A stretch of 64,000 nt of DNA from Myotis daubentonii (lineage: Eukaryota > Chordata > Mammalia > Chiroptera > Vespertilionidae): contig NC_081844.1 of NCBI RefSeq assembly GCF_963259705.1, forward strand, positions 42,783,341 to 42,847,340. The letters run 5' to 3'. A program made the translations under genes and the position numbers. Position 1 is the stretch's first letter. Each line of letters begins with the position of its first letter. The notes beneath the pieces are model-generated. The model was not told the DNA's origin. It did not search any database and saw nothing but the letters and a program-made list of their open reading frames with translations. Shown in pieces: positions 1 to 64,000 of this stretch.

Positions 1-871
1 ATTCAGCTAAAATAGAGATTCACATTTTTTAGTAAAGAGTGAAAAAATAATTTAATTAGGTATTTGCCTTGAAAAATACAATTTAAAAATACTTTGTCTT
101 ATATTTATCAGAATTTTGGTTATAATTGCAAATCTGTATTTGGAAAATAATTTGGGGAGGGTTATAACTTTGCTGATAGGATAGTGTAATGAATACTATA
201 CGTATTTTTATCAAATTCAAGTTCTGGCTATAAGGCATATTGTTTTTTTACATATGATTAAAAGAGGAAAAATGTTGCCAATTTAACTTGATACAGTGCT
301 TTTTATCACTTGTTTATTTTATACTTTTTGAAATACTTTTTTTAGACTTATTTTTTATTATGTCATTCTTGTGCATCCACAAAAAGGAAAATATGAATGA
401 GAGAAATTGATAAAGGTACTCATTCCTAAATCTGCTTTACATTTATAATTTGACTTTTCAGTCCTTTCTCCCTGACATTAGAGTCATTGATGTTCATATT
501 TTCTCAAATAATATTAGCTTTCATGTCACCAAGTACGTTGATACTTCAGCCTTTCTTAAAAGGGTATTCTAATTTTGTCCCTGGGATTTTTCTCTCAAGG
601 AGTCAGTACCAGTCTGCACGTTTTAATACTGACACTTTGGCTCTGATTAGCAGGAATCAATGGAAGGCTTTTAACAACTGCTAGGGCTCATATTTCCTCT
701 CAAAGAAGCCTTCCATTTTTTAAAAATTGAAACTTTGGGGGATTGTGGTTGTTCAGTTATGATACAAAAAAAAAAAAAGAAAAAAATAACAAAAATTCAT
801 AAATTACTCAGGCAGTAACATATGTGTTGTAGCTCCTGCCTGGCCAATAGTTCATAAGATTATAACAGAAT
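1..871. other. NEK1 intron, no recognised element
   Basis: A/T-rich intron sequence. I see a short A-rich run at 766-788 and no exon or young repeat. Confidence 0.5.
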
Positions 872-1015
872 AAAGGCCCAGTGCACGAAATTCGTGCACA
901 AGTAGGGTCCCTAGCTGTTGCTGGCTGCCGGCCTGGGCCTCCGTTCTCCAGCCACCTGCCGGTTGAACTCCTGGTTGAGGGGACGATTTGCATATTAGGA
1001 TTTTATTATATAGGA
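872..1015 (-). mobile_element. Short non-autonomous Helitron (HeliBat type)
   Basis: Reverse-oriented. The left end is AAAGGCCCAGTGCACGAAATTCGTGCAC, shown here as the hairpin GTGCACGAAATTCGTGCAC near 881-899; the right end ttttattatatagga is the complement of the 5' terminus. The final CTAG is mutated. About 144 bp. Confidence 0.85.
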
Positions 1016-1626
1016 TTATAAGATGTCATTGAAATAATAATAAGATGCACCCATGTGAAAAATATTGATGAAAGATGCTATATCCTTCACTTCTTGTTTT
1101 TTAGGTTTTACTTTTATAACATTGTAAAAGGGAGCCATTTTTAAAAAAATGGCTGAACCTTCGTCAGTTTTCCAAAGATCTTTTCTTAATTTTTAATACA
1201 CAAACTATTTTCAAAGACTAATATCATAATTCTTTGTAGTTTTCTTTCTGTCATATTTGTAGATGATTTTGCATGTAATCTGAACAATTTTCCAATATCA
1301 CTGTCTTCATTTTCATGAAATCCTTCATCTTTGGCAAGATTAGCAACTTACTTTGTTAATCAGTTTGTATTAGGTATGCATTATATTGTTAGATATTTAC
1401 AACACCAAACAATCAGGGAGAGATTGACCAACAGAGACCTTGATGTGTTGAATGTAACTAAAAACTGGTGTTAAGTAGGGTTGGAGTAATATGTGGGGAC
1501 TAATTTTATACTGGTCATTAATGCAAATTTATGGGTTGCAACAACTTTTGCTTCTCAATTCAACATTATAATTGCTAAATATCTTTGTATAATAACTGAA
1601 CCTATAACACACTACAGTGATGGATA
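1016..1626. other. NEK1 intron, no recognised element
   Basis: A/T-rich sequence with no exon, SINE or Helitron end that I can see. Confidence 0.45.
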
Positions 1627-2844
1627 TCCTATTATAAAAGCCTAATATGCTAAGTGTCCGGTCATTTGTTCAACCAGTCAAAGCGTAATATGCTAATGAT
1701 ATGCTAAGGCCACTCAACCACTTGCTATGATGTGCACTGACCATGAGGGGGCAGACACTCGACTGGTCAACCAGTCATTATGATATGCACTGACCACCAG
1801 GGGGCAGATGCTCTGACCGGTAGGGGTCTGGCCGATCGGGACTGAGCGAGATGGCCTGGACATGCCCTAGAGTCCTCCCGCAGTCCCTCCCCAGCTGGCC
1901 AACCTCCTGCCTCCCTTCCCGGTCCTAATCGTGCATCAGTGGGGTCCCTTGGCCTGACGTGTGCCCTCTTGCAGTCCAGGACCCCTCGGGGGATGTTGGA
2001 GAGCTGCCGGGGTTCAGCCCCAGCAGGTCCAGGGGTCCCCAAAGGTGTGGACGGCGTCGGCGAAGAAGGAAGGACACGGAGACAGTGTTCAGTTGATCAG
2101 CAGCCTAGCCAGGATCTCCAGCCAGGATCTCCAGCCAAGTTCTGGTCTGGATCTCCAGAGAGGTTCTGCTTAGGATCTCCAGCCAGGTTCTGTGGCCATG
2201 TTCCCTCGCTAGGTTCTCCAGCCAGGTTCTGTCTGAGATCTCCAGCCAGGTTCAGTCACCAGGTTCTAGTCAGGCTCTCTTGCCAACCTCTGCAGTCAGG
2301 TTCAGTCCAGGATCCCTTGCCATGTTCTCTCCAGCGAAGCTCCTCCATCTCCAGGTTCCGCGTAGGTTCTGTCTTCTGAATTCTGTCTCTGAAGTTCTGT
2401 CTTGTTGATTCTGTTCTAAGTTCTGTGTCTTGCTGTCTTGTTACATCTGTATTTATACCAGTTGATTCAATCCTATCAATCTCTATTACAAAGGTTAGGG
2501 CGTTTCTTATCTCCATTCCAGGGAGTAAAGATTATGTAGCTTAAGCATGATTGTTTGTAGTGATTAACTACCTGCCTGCCACTTAGTTAAGGAGTTTCAT
2601 CCCCTCCCTGACTTCAGGGAAAAATTCCTACCTGGGGAAACAACCTTTCTCAGAGAGGTGACCTTGGTTAAAACACAGCGCCAAGAAGGTGAGCAAACAT
2701 ATTAAGAACCATATGCCATATATGCCAGGTCCCTTGAAACAGCAAGCATGGACCGGCTCCCGACAGAGAGCCAGTTTTGGCCTGATCCCACAGGCCAGGC
2801 TGAGGGACCCCACTAGTGCATGAATTTGTGCACTGGGCCTCTAG
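1627..2844 (+). mobile_element. Helitron carrying a solo LTR
   Basis: Starts TCCTATTATAAAAG at 1627 and ends with a TGCATGAATTTGTGCA stem and CTAG at 2841-2844. Host bases are A before and T after. Without the LTR at 2005-2765 the element is about 450 bp and matches copies near 33850 and 59460 (ggagagc/cggttt...). Confidence 0.92.
2005..2765. mobile_element. Solo LTR of an ERV2/ERVK-type retrovirus, nested in Helitron
   Basis: Begins TGCCGGGG and ends CTCCCGACA. The 6-bp duplication gagagc flanks it at 1999-2004 and 2766-2771. Removing the LTR and one duplicate restores the Helitron sequence. No internal viral genes remain. The middle contains about 30-bp imperfect repeats around ctccagccaggttctg. 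Same family as 39964-40727. Confidence 0.93.
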
Positions 2845-3420
2845 TTTAAAATAATAACCCTGATTCTTCAAGAAAAATAGGTCAACATCAGTAATTTAAG
2901 GCAGCACATAATATTTTTCCATTGATACATATTTAATTACATGCTCATGATCTATTTGTAAAGAGGTTATGTCTTAAGCCTAAAGTGTGTTTTCTAATAC
3001 TTTTAAAAATCACATTATAAATAAACAAACTTAAATAGTTATGATTAAGTTCTCGATCTTAAAGATTAATCCTCTAGAATTGGAAAACTGCTACAGTTAA
3101 ATTATTTGATCAGTACATTTTATTAATGGCTTTGGGAAATCCTAGTAAATCATAATATTGGTTCTGTGGCAAATGAAGTCAAAGTCCCTGACCTGTGAAT
3201 AAACATTTGAAACTTATATAATTTTTAGGTTGAATTGTAATTTAAAGAAACCATGGATTTTAAGTTATTTTATATACTTGCGTAGGAATTCAAAATTTTC
3301 CATGTTTGGATAACTGAAATTTAAAAACTATATAGGTTAGAGAAACTCTAAAAAGAAAGACTTCAATGCTTCATCCCATTTCACTGCTAAACATGATACC
3401 ATGGTACGAATATAACATAA
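2845..3420. other. NEK1 intron, no recognised element
   Basis: A/T-rich unique-looking sequence with no exon signal. Confidence 0.4.
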
Positions 3421-3840
3421 TTTGTTTATTCATTCATCCACTTTAGTACATCTGGGTAGTTTTAAGTTTTTGGCTATAAGAGTAAAGTTGCCAAGAACAC
3501 TTGAATACAAGTTTCTAAATGAATATAAATTTTCCTTTCTCTGCAACATATACTCAAGAGCAGATTGCAAGGAAATAATACTGAGTAAAAACAGTCAATC
3601 TCAAAAAGATACATACTATATGATTCCATATATATGTACATATATATAATTTGTGAAATATAATTATGGAGTTGGAGAACAGATTAATAGTTGATGGGTA
3701 TTAGGGAGAGGTGTAGTGAATATGGCTATGAAGTGTTACAGAAATGGTACAATTAAATATCTTGATTATGGCGGTTACACAAAGCTATACATGTAATAAA
3801 ATCACATTGATGTAGTGACACAAATGTGTGCATGTATAAC
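3421..3840 (+). mobile_element. Old L1 3' remnant
   Basis: Resembles the L1 ORF2 end and 3' UTR: 'caatctcaaaaagatacatactatatgattcc' followed by the 'gagaggtgtagtgaatatggctat...ttacacaaagctatacatg' pattern. Divergent and bounded only approximately. Confidence 0.55.
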
Positions 3841-6638
3841 TGCTGAGATCAGGCTCTATGGTTTGTACCAGAGCCAGTTTTCCTAGTTTTGATAATGTAC
3901 TACAGTTACACAAGACGATAAAATTGGGAGAAGCTGGATAAAAGATGCACAGAACATTCCTGTACTTTTCACCTTTAATATTTCAAACTAAAATATTAAA
4001 AAGATTGCTTCAAAGTAACTCTGATATGTTTTACTTGTATTTTTCAAATAGCATGAAGGGAAGATATAACTTATACCAGTATTCAGTTCACCACCCACTC
4101 TCCTGTAACTGTAGATATTCCCATACACCTTTTCAGAGTTCACCTCATATCTTTGACCAGCCTTGCCTTTTCCTTGTTTTCCCTCACCTCACCTCCCCCG
4201 CCCTATGATCTGTATCCCCAAAGCTCAAGTAACTGATAAGCTAATGGCAAGATCTTGAAGAGGGGAGGAAACTGAGTGGGTAGAAGCCTTTTCTCAGGCT
4301 GGAAGAGGGGGAAGGCAGAACATGCTCACATAATAATACTTTTTGTTCTGGCACACCTATGAAGTGGGTGGTATTATTATGCCAGTCTTACAGCAAGTTT
4401 ACTAGTAAGTAATTTTGCTGAAGGTCAGCAGTGGTTAGGAGGCATTGACAAATACATGAACTGCCAGACTTCACAGCCTGTCACAGTCCATGGTCTTAAC
4501 TGTCATAGAATATTGCCCTTCTACCACTCTGATGAGTGCTACTGTGGGAGTTATATACAAAAAAATGGTATGGCAGGTCACACTTGACTCACTGAAGGAG
4601 GCGTGGGTAAAGCTTTCCTGGGGTGGGATGTTTGGTTTGCATTTTGGAAGGTGAGTTAGCCATTTTGAGATGATGAGATGATAGTCCATAAACCACAAGT
4701 AGTTGTCATGGCTAGAATGTAGGCTTTATGATTGAGAGATGAGACTAGAGATGCTTTATCTGCCGTTCAACAGAAAGTGGTATATATTCTGATAATAATG
4801 GATTTCTGTGGGGCTCAGTGTGAAAGAGAATATTGGAAAGGGTCTCTGAGACTAGACTGGGTGGATAGGTTGGGTGGGGAGGGAGACCAGAGGTAAGATG
4901 ATAAGTTAGGAAGCTCTTCTGGAGGCAAAACCTAGAGATAAAAATTATGGAATTATTATAAGGTAGACTTAGTATTTGGTAGTCATTTATATTAGGCAGA
5001 CGAGACAGAGAGAGAAAAAGAGATAGAGAGGTAACTCCCACCTTTCTGACTTGGATATCCAACTGTGATCAATAACTGAGGTAGGAATAAGATCATGTAG
5101 TAAAAAGAATGATGAAATCAGGTCTATAAATTATTTGAAGAACCTTTCCTACATAAGAGCATTGTCCAGATGTCAATTGTATATACATAGAAATTCAAGA
5201 GAAAAGGACTGTGAAGTTGGTTTAGATTTAGGAATTGGCAACATATGTTAAGGCCTGGGAATGAGAAAGTAAAGAAGGGCCAGAGAATGAATCTCTAGAA
5301 AATATTGACATTAGCAATGAGCCAAGGAAGAGAAAAGCCTGTGAAAAATAGTGAAGATTGGAAGATCTCAGGAGAGAGTGCTGTTTTAAATACTGAAAGA
5401 GAAGAGAGGCAGGTTTTTTTTTTTGGTTTTTTTTTTGATGTGTAAATTGTAATTCACTATTTAGTGGAATATTATGCATATCATGTAGTCAGTCAGTTAA
5501 GAATAATGTTTTTAAGAATAATGAATGTAGAAAGAGACTCAGAACATTAATGTTAATTAATATTAAGTGAAAAAAATCAGAATACAGTAAAGTTTCATTA
5601 ATTTTTGTAAAAATAAATGTATATTCATGCATATACATAGAAGGAAATTTGGAAGGTAATATTCTTAAATTTTGCCTGCAAGGTAATAGAATTATGAATT
5701 ATTTATATTTTCTTCACTTTATAGATTTTGTACAGTGAACATACATTATATTTATGAAAGAAAAGAATGCTTATGTAAATTTAGTAGATTTAGCCTAAAC
5801 TAATTTCCAGTGGAATTGTTAAATGCAAAATCTACTCAAAAGGGTTCATTTGAATTGTGAACTAGAGGTCATTGGTAACCTTAGAAAATTTTCAGTCACA
5901 GTGAGATCAAAAAACAGATTGTAGTGGGTTAAAAAATGAATGGCAGGCAGGAAAATGGAGGTGATGAGCTTAAAATGTACACTTTCAACAAGTTGATAAA
6001 AAGACATTAGATGGGGAAGTGGGACTGAAGATTTTTTTTTAATTAGGAGGAACATGAAACCCAGTCATGTGCTGAAGGAAGAGAAAATGAATAATTCAAC
6101 AATCTATAATACTTTTATTGAAGGGTACTAATTTCTAATAAGGTAATTATCATGTTTATGATAAACTATGTTAAAAAATGAATCAGTTTGTGATTGGCTA
6201 TGATTCTTTGTAGTATAGTAATAGGACTTCCCCGAGCGCAAAAAGTTTAAGCTCAAATAGTTTGTATTGTGTTTGTGTTTTTAGTATGTAAACAAACATA
6301 TAGAAATGATTGGCCCTTTGTAGAGGAAATTTTTGACTTGGGACTTAGCTAACCTCCAAAACAATTTTGGAAACCTGCTTATTTATATGGCTAATAAAAG
6401 CATAGCCGGTCTCTATTTCAAATACTGTTCTATGGGGTTTAATTACTTCCTTCTGTTGTCACTGAATATGTTGGTTTAGCTGATATAGGAAAACGCCAGG
6501 GTTTGTTTTCAGTTTATCAGCTAGAAATAAATAATCAGTATTAGCCAAAAGAAATAAAGTGGCACCTGGATATTCCTAGGTAAGATGCTGATGTAGCCTT
6601 AGTCATTCTTTAAACTTAGTACATTAAATGATGAACAG
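3841..6638. other. NEK1 intron, mostly unassigned
   Basis: About 2.8 kb of A/T-rich intron. Some stretches read like old interspersed repeats (5440-5760 resembles L1 3' sequence). I looked for the exon that precedes 6639 and did not find it. Confidence 0.4.
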
Positions 6639-61472
<54,834 letters not shown>

Positions 61473-62475
61473 TCCTCAGAACATTCTTTAATCCTCACCT
61501 GTATGAAAGCATTTGAATTTGGCTCATCAGAATAACAAATTTCAGTGGGGACTGTAGCAATCTTTTATAAATGATATGTCAGATTTAAGATGGGCATGCT
61601 GATTGCATGAAAAAGTTGGACAAACATGACATTTTTCAGTTAAGATTCTAGTATTTTATCTATTATATTTTGTTTGTTGAGTTCTATTGTTGCCCCCTAC
61701 AGACTATATATTTCATTAAATCTTCCAACCAAAGCATAAGAGACATTGATCCAGAATTGGGCTTAATGGTTTTGAAGAAGATGTATCATGAAGTAAGGTA
61801 ACTTTTACTTTCAGCAAATGTCCTTAGGTTGAAAGAATTACTTATGCTGTGAAAGACCTGCCTGTGGTTTTTCATTTGAGCATTTAAATATGGCCCTTTT
61901 TTTCTGTCTACTTGTTTTCATGACCAGCAATTAGGTATTAAATAACCTTGTCAAGGGCTCTATTTAAATCTTTACATTTTGAAGATGGAATTTTTTAGCC
62001 TTAAAGTTTATATGCTCAGCCCTTTTTCAACCGTGTGTCTCCTGAACTAGCTGAGTAAAAACAGGCTATAGAAACAGTCTTAGAAATAGTTGAAAATTTT
62101 GATTATGAAAGAATAACAAAATTATATTTCCTGATGTTAAAAATGTTGATTACTTCTGTTTCTTTTTTTAAAAGACCAGAACCAGAAATATTATATCTAA
62201 AAATTAGTCTGTGGATTTTAACATCAACCTAGCATAGAGCATAAAGTTGCCCTTTTTGTTTTTAATGTTCTCTCATGCATGTGCTTTTGTGAAATTAAAA
62301 AGGAGGAAGGAATCGTTTTTGACACTGACAGTTTTGGTAACTGTTATTCCATAGGGGGGAAATGTTTGCCTCTTTTATTTCCATTATGAGAGGATCATTA
62401 AGATTGTAGTCACACAGCTTCAATTGCAGTATGCCAGGTTTCAGTAGCAATGTATAAAGTCCTGATGCTTTTCGT

Positions 62476-62481
62476 AATAAA
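62476..62481 (+). promoter_or_regulatory. Upstream AATAAA polyadenylation signal
   Basis: Perfect AATAAA hexamer about 1.0 kb after the NEK1 stop codon; a possible proximal alternative to the hexamer 66 bp downstream. Confidence 0.45.
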
Positions 62482-62541
62482 AGTAGATTTTTTGAAACTT
62501 GAGTACAAAGCAGCCTGATTGGCATAATCTATAATTTGAAC

Positions 62542-62547
62542 AATAAA
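62542..62547 (+). promoter_or_regulatory. AATAAA polyadenylation signal, probable main site
   Basis: Perfect AATAAA hexamer followed within 80 bases by T-rich sequence (tttattatgtatattatttc), a plausible downstream element. Confidence 0.55.
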
Positions 62548-62565
62548 ATCTAATCTTGCAGCACT

Positions 62566-63249
62566 ATCAGTACCATGCTGAATTTATTATGTATATTATT
62601 TCTAGCATCCAAAACTAAATACTTGACTTTTATAAATTTGTTTATTTTGTGATATTACAATTAAATTTTTATTATCTACCTGAAGTGCACTGTTGGTTGT
62701 CATATATTTATTAGCACTGTTTTCAATAGAGTGGTTTTACACAGAGCTGAGAACACTTTCATTTCTTTTACCTGATGATTTTTATCTTTTTTTTTTTAGT
62801 AGATGAATATTTGAATTCTGTACTTTAATTCTGTATAATCCTGAAAGATGAGAATGATTTTTTTAAAAGTCTTTAACCTATTATAACTATTAAAAAAGCA
62901 AGTAAAGGTTATAACACAATAGAAAAGGTTGGTTAGCCATATTTCAAAAGTGTCATATATATAAGACTAGGGATGACAAACAGGGTTTGTGTCATCTCCA
63001 GTCATCTTGGTGGTAAGTGGCTCTGGAGTATTCTTATGGAAACGGTCATCTGTGTACCAGTGGCGAAGAGGGTATTATTGGTCAGTTGGTTTGGCAAAAG
63101 TTCTCTAAACAGACCTTAAAATTGCAAAGTATAAAGGAAAAAGATCTGACTTCATAAAATTTATAAAATTTTACTTTTAAAAGGACATTGTTAATAAAAA
63201 GAAAAAAGCTAGCCATAAATTGGGAGATGTTTGCAAAAAATATACCTGA
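62566..63249. other. Downstream of NEK1, no recognised element
   Basis: A/T-rich sequence; could hold a longer 3' UTR form. No gene seen. Confidence 0.4.
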
Positions 63250-63453
63250 CTGCCCGGCCCGTGTGGCCCAGTGGTTGAATGTTGACCTATGAACCAGGAG
63301 GTAACAGTTCAATACCCAGTCAGAGCACATGCCCAGTTGCAGGCTCAGTCCCCAGTGTGGGGCATGGAGGAGGCAGCTAATCGATGATTCTCTCTCATCA
63401 TTTATGTTTCTGTCTCACCCCCTCCCTTCCTCTCTGAAATCAATAAAAAAAGA
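63250..63453 (+). mobile_element. VES-type SINE, first unit of a doublet
   Basis: Sense; ctgcccggcccgtgtggcccagtgg head, body to 'ttcctctctgaaatcaataaaaaa'. Confidence 0.93.
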
Positions 63454-63617
63454 GGTCACTGGTTGATTCCTGGTCAGGGCACATGCCTGAGTTTTGGGGC
63501 TCCATCCCCAGTGGGGAGCATGCAGGAGGCAGCTAATCAATGATTCTCTCATCATTGATGTTTTTATCTCCCTCTTTCTCTCTCTAAAAAATTAATGAAA
63601 CATCTTTTTTAAAAAAT
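63454..63617 (+). mobile_element. VES-type SINE, headless second unit
   Basis: Begins mid-element at gaggtcactggttgattcctggtc (B-box region) and runs to an A-rich tail. No A-box part, and no spacer after the first unit. Confidence 0.88.
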
Positions 63618-64000
63618 CAGAAAGCTTAAAAGTAAAGTTTTGCTAGCAGGAGAATCAGTCTCATTAAATAGTCCCTTCTTGGAGAAGAATATGAAATACC
63701 TGCCCTGTAACTCTAAGAGTTTTCTGTTTAGTGGAATTTAACATATAAGTGTGAGATTAGTGTTTCTGAGCTAGTTGTGTGTCACTGAAGTAGGTAGACA
63801 AGGTATGTTGTGAGTACAAGGATGAACATTTTTCCTTTATCTGGGGAAGAGAGGGGTCTTATTGTCTTAAACCAAGTTTCTTAGAAGCAGATCCCCACAC
63901 AAGGATTTGTGTGCTGGTGATTTCATAAGGGAATGCCCCCAGGGGAGGCTGGTATAGATGAAGGTGGGGATAGGAGAGGGAGGGTGTAGTTTAAGGCCAG
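63618..64000. other. Intergenic end of the window
   Basis: 63860-64000 ('accaagtttcttagaagcagatccccacacaaggatttgtgtgctggtg') reads like an old interspersed repeat of a family I cannot name. No gene. Confidence 0.4.

Larger units (their letters stand above)
61473..62565 (+). other. NEK1: NEK1 3' UTR (likely extent)
   Basis: A/T-rich sequence without recognisable young repeats follows the stop codon. Canonical AATAAA signals lie at 62476-62481 and 62542-62547. The second is the likeliest main poly(A) signal, with cleavage shortly after. The true end is inferred. Confidence 0.65.

Noticed and set aside
1939..2379. 146-codon open frame
   Set aside because: Crosses from Helitron into the solo LTR; open only because of the LTR's short repeats. 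Not a viral gene.
1..6638. Upstream NEK1 exon (segment ending ...ARAEGHM in human)
   Set aside because: Looked for and not found in this stretch; probably lies before the window.

Overview
The window is mammalian nuclear DNA, almost certainly from a vespertilionid bat. The evidence is the repeat content: many short Helitrons of the HeliBat type (5' TCCTATATAATAAAAG, 3' hairpin then CTAG, inserted between A and T), about 19 tRNA-derived VES SINEs with target-site duplications, two non-autonomous hAT copies with 8-bp duplications, two ERV2-type solo LTRs with 6-bp duplications, and much older L1, MIR and L2 debris.

The only gene I can support is the 3' part of NEK1 (NIMA-related kinase 1), read on the + strand. 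I place 17 consecutive coding exons from 6639 to 61472. Together they give an uninterrupted 730-residue C-terminal fragment that follows mammalian NEK1 to the stop codon. The kinase domain and earlier exons lie upstream of the window. Exons 1 to 4 of the window finish the basic coiled-coil region, exons 5 to 13 encode the long, mostly disordered middle, and exons 14 to 17 encode the acidic segment and conserved C-terminal helical module known to bind C21orf2/CFAP410. The 3' UTR starts at 61473 and probably ends just after 62547. All intron phases agree across junctions, but two introns (after 7223 and after 44859) need GC rather than GT donors.

Layout: 1-6638 is intron with a small Helitron and a 1.2-kb Helitron that holds a solo LTR. 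6639-8386 is a cluster of four exons. 8387-22049 is a 13.7-kb intron with Helitrons, one hAT, one SINE and a long antisense L1. 22050-25338 holds three exons around a 914-bp Helitron. 25339-33982 carries L1 pieces and a tandem row of three Helitrons that stops 51 bp before an exon. 34136-37815 is an antisense L1 broken by two Helitrons, one of them carrying a hAT. 37816-55787 holds eight exons separated by SINEs, a second solo LTR, L1 remnants and a mariner-like MITE. 55788-61458 is the last intron, and the final exon encodes four residues and the stop. 62560-64000 is intergenic with a doubled SINE.

The most interesting observations are the two GC-AG introns; a 97-bp direct duplication of host DNA bracketing a Helitron pair; head-to-tail Helitron rows; a promoter-like module (CCAAT, octamer, YY1) and a 46-bp minisatellite carried by one Helitron subfamily; datable nests such as L1 > Helitron > hAT and Helitron > LTR; and a near-identical 27-bp copy of NEK1 exon sequence in the following intron. 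I found no prokaryotic features, CRISPR arrays or independent RNA genes. Nearly all long open frames outside NEK1 are by-products of repeats.
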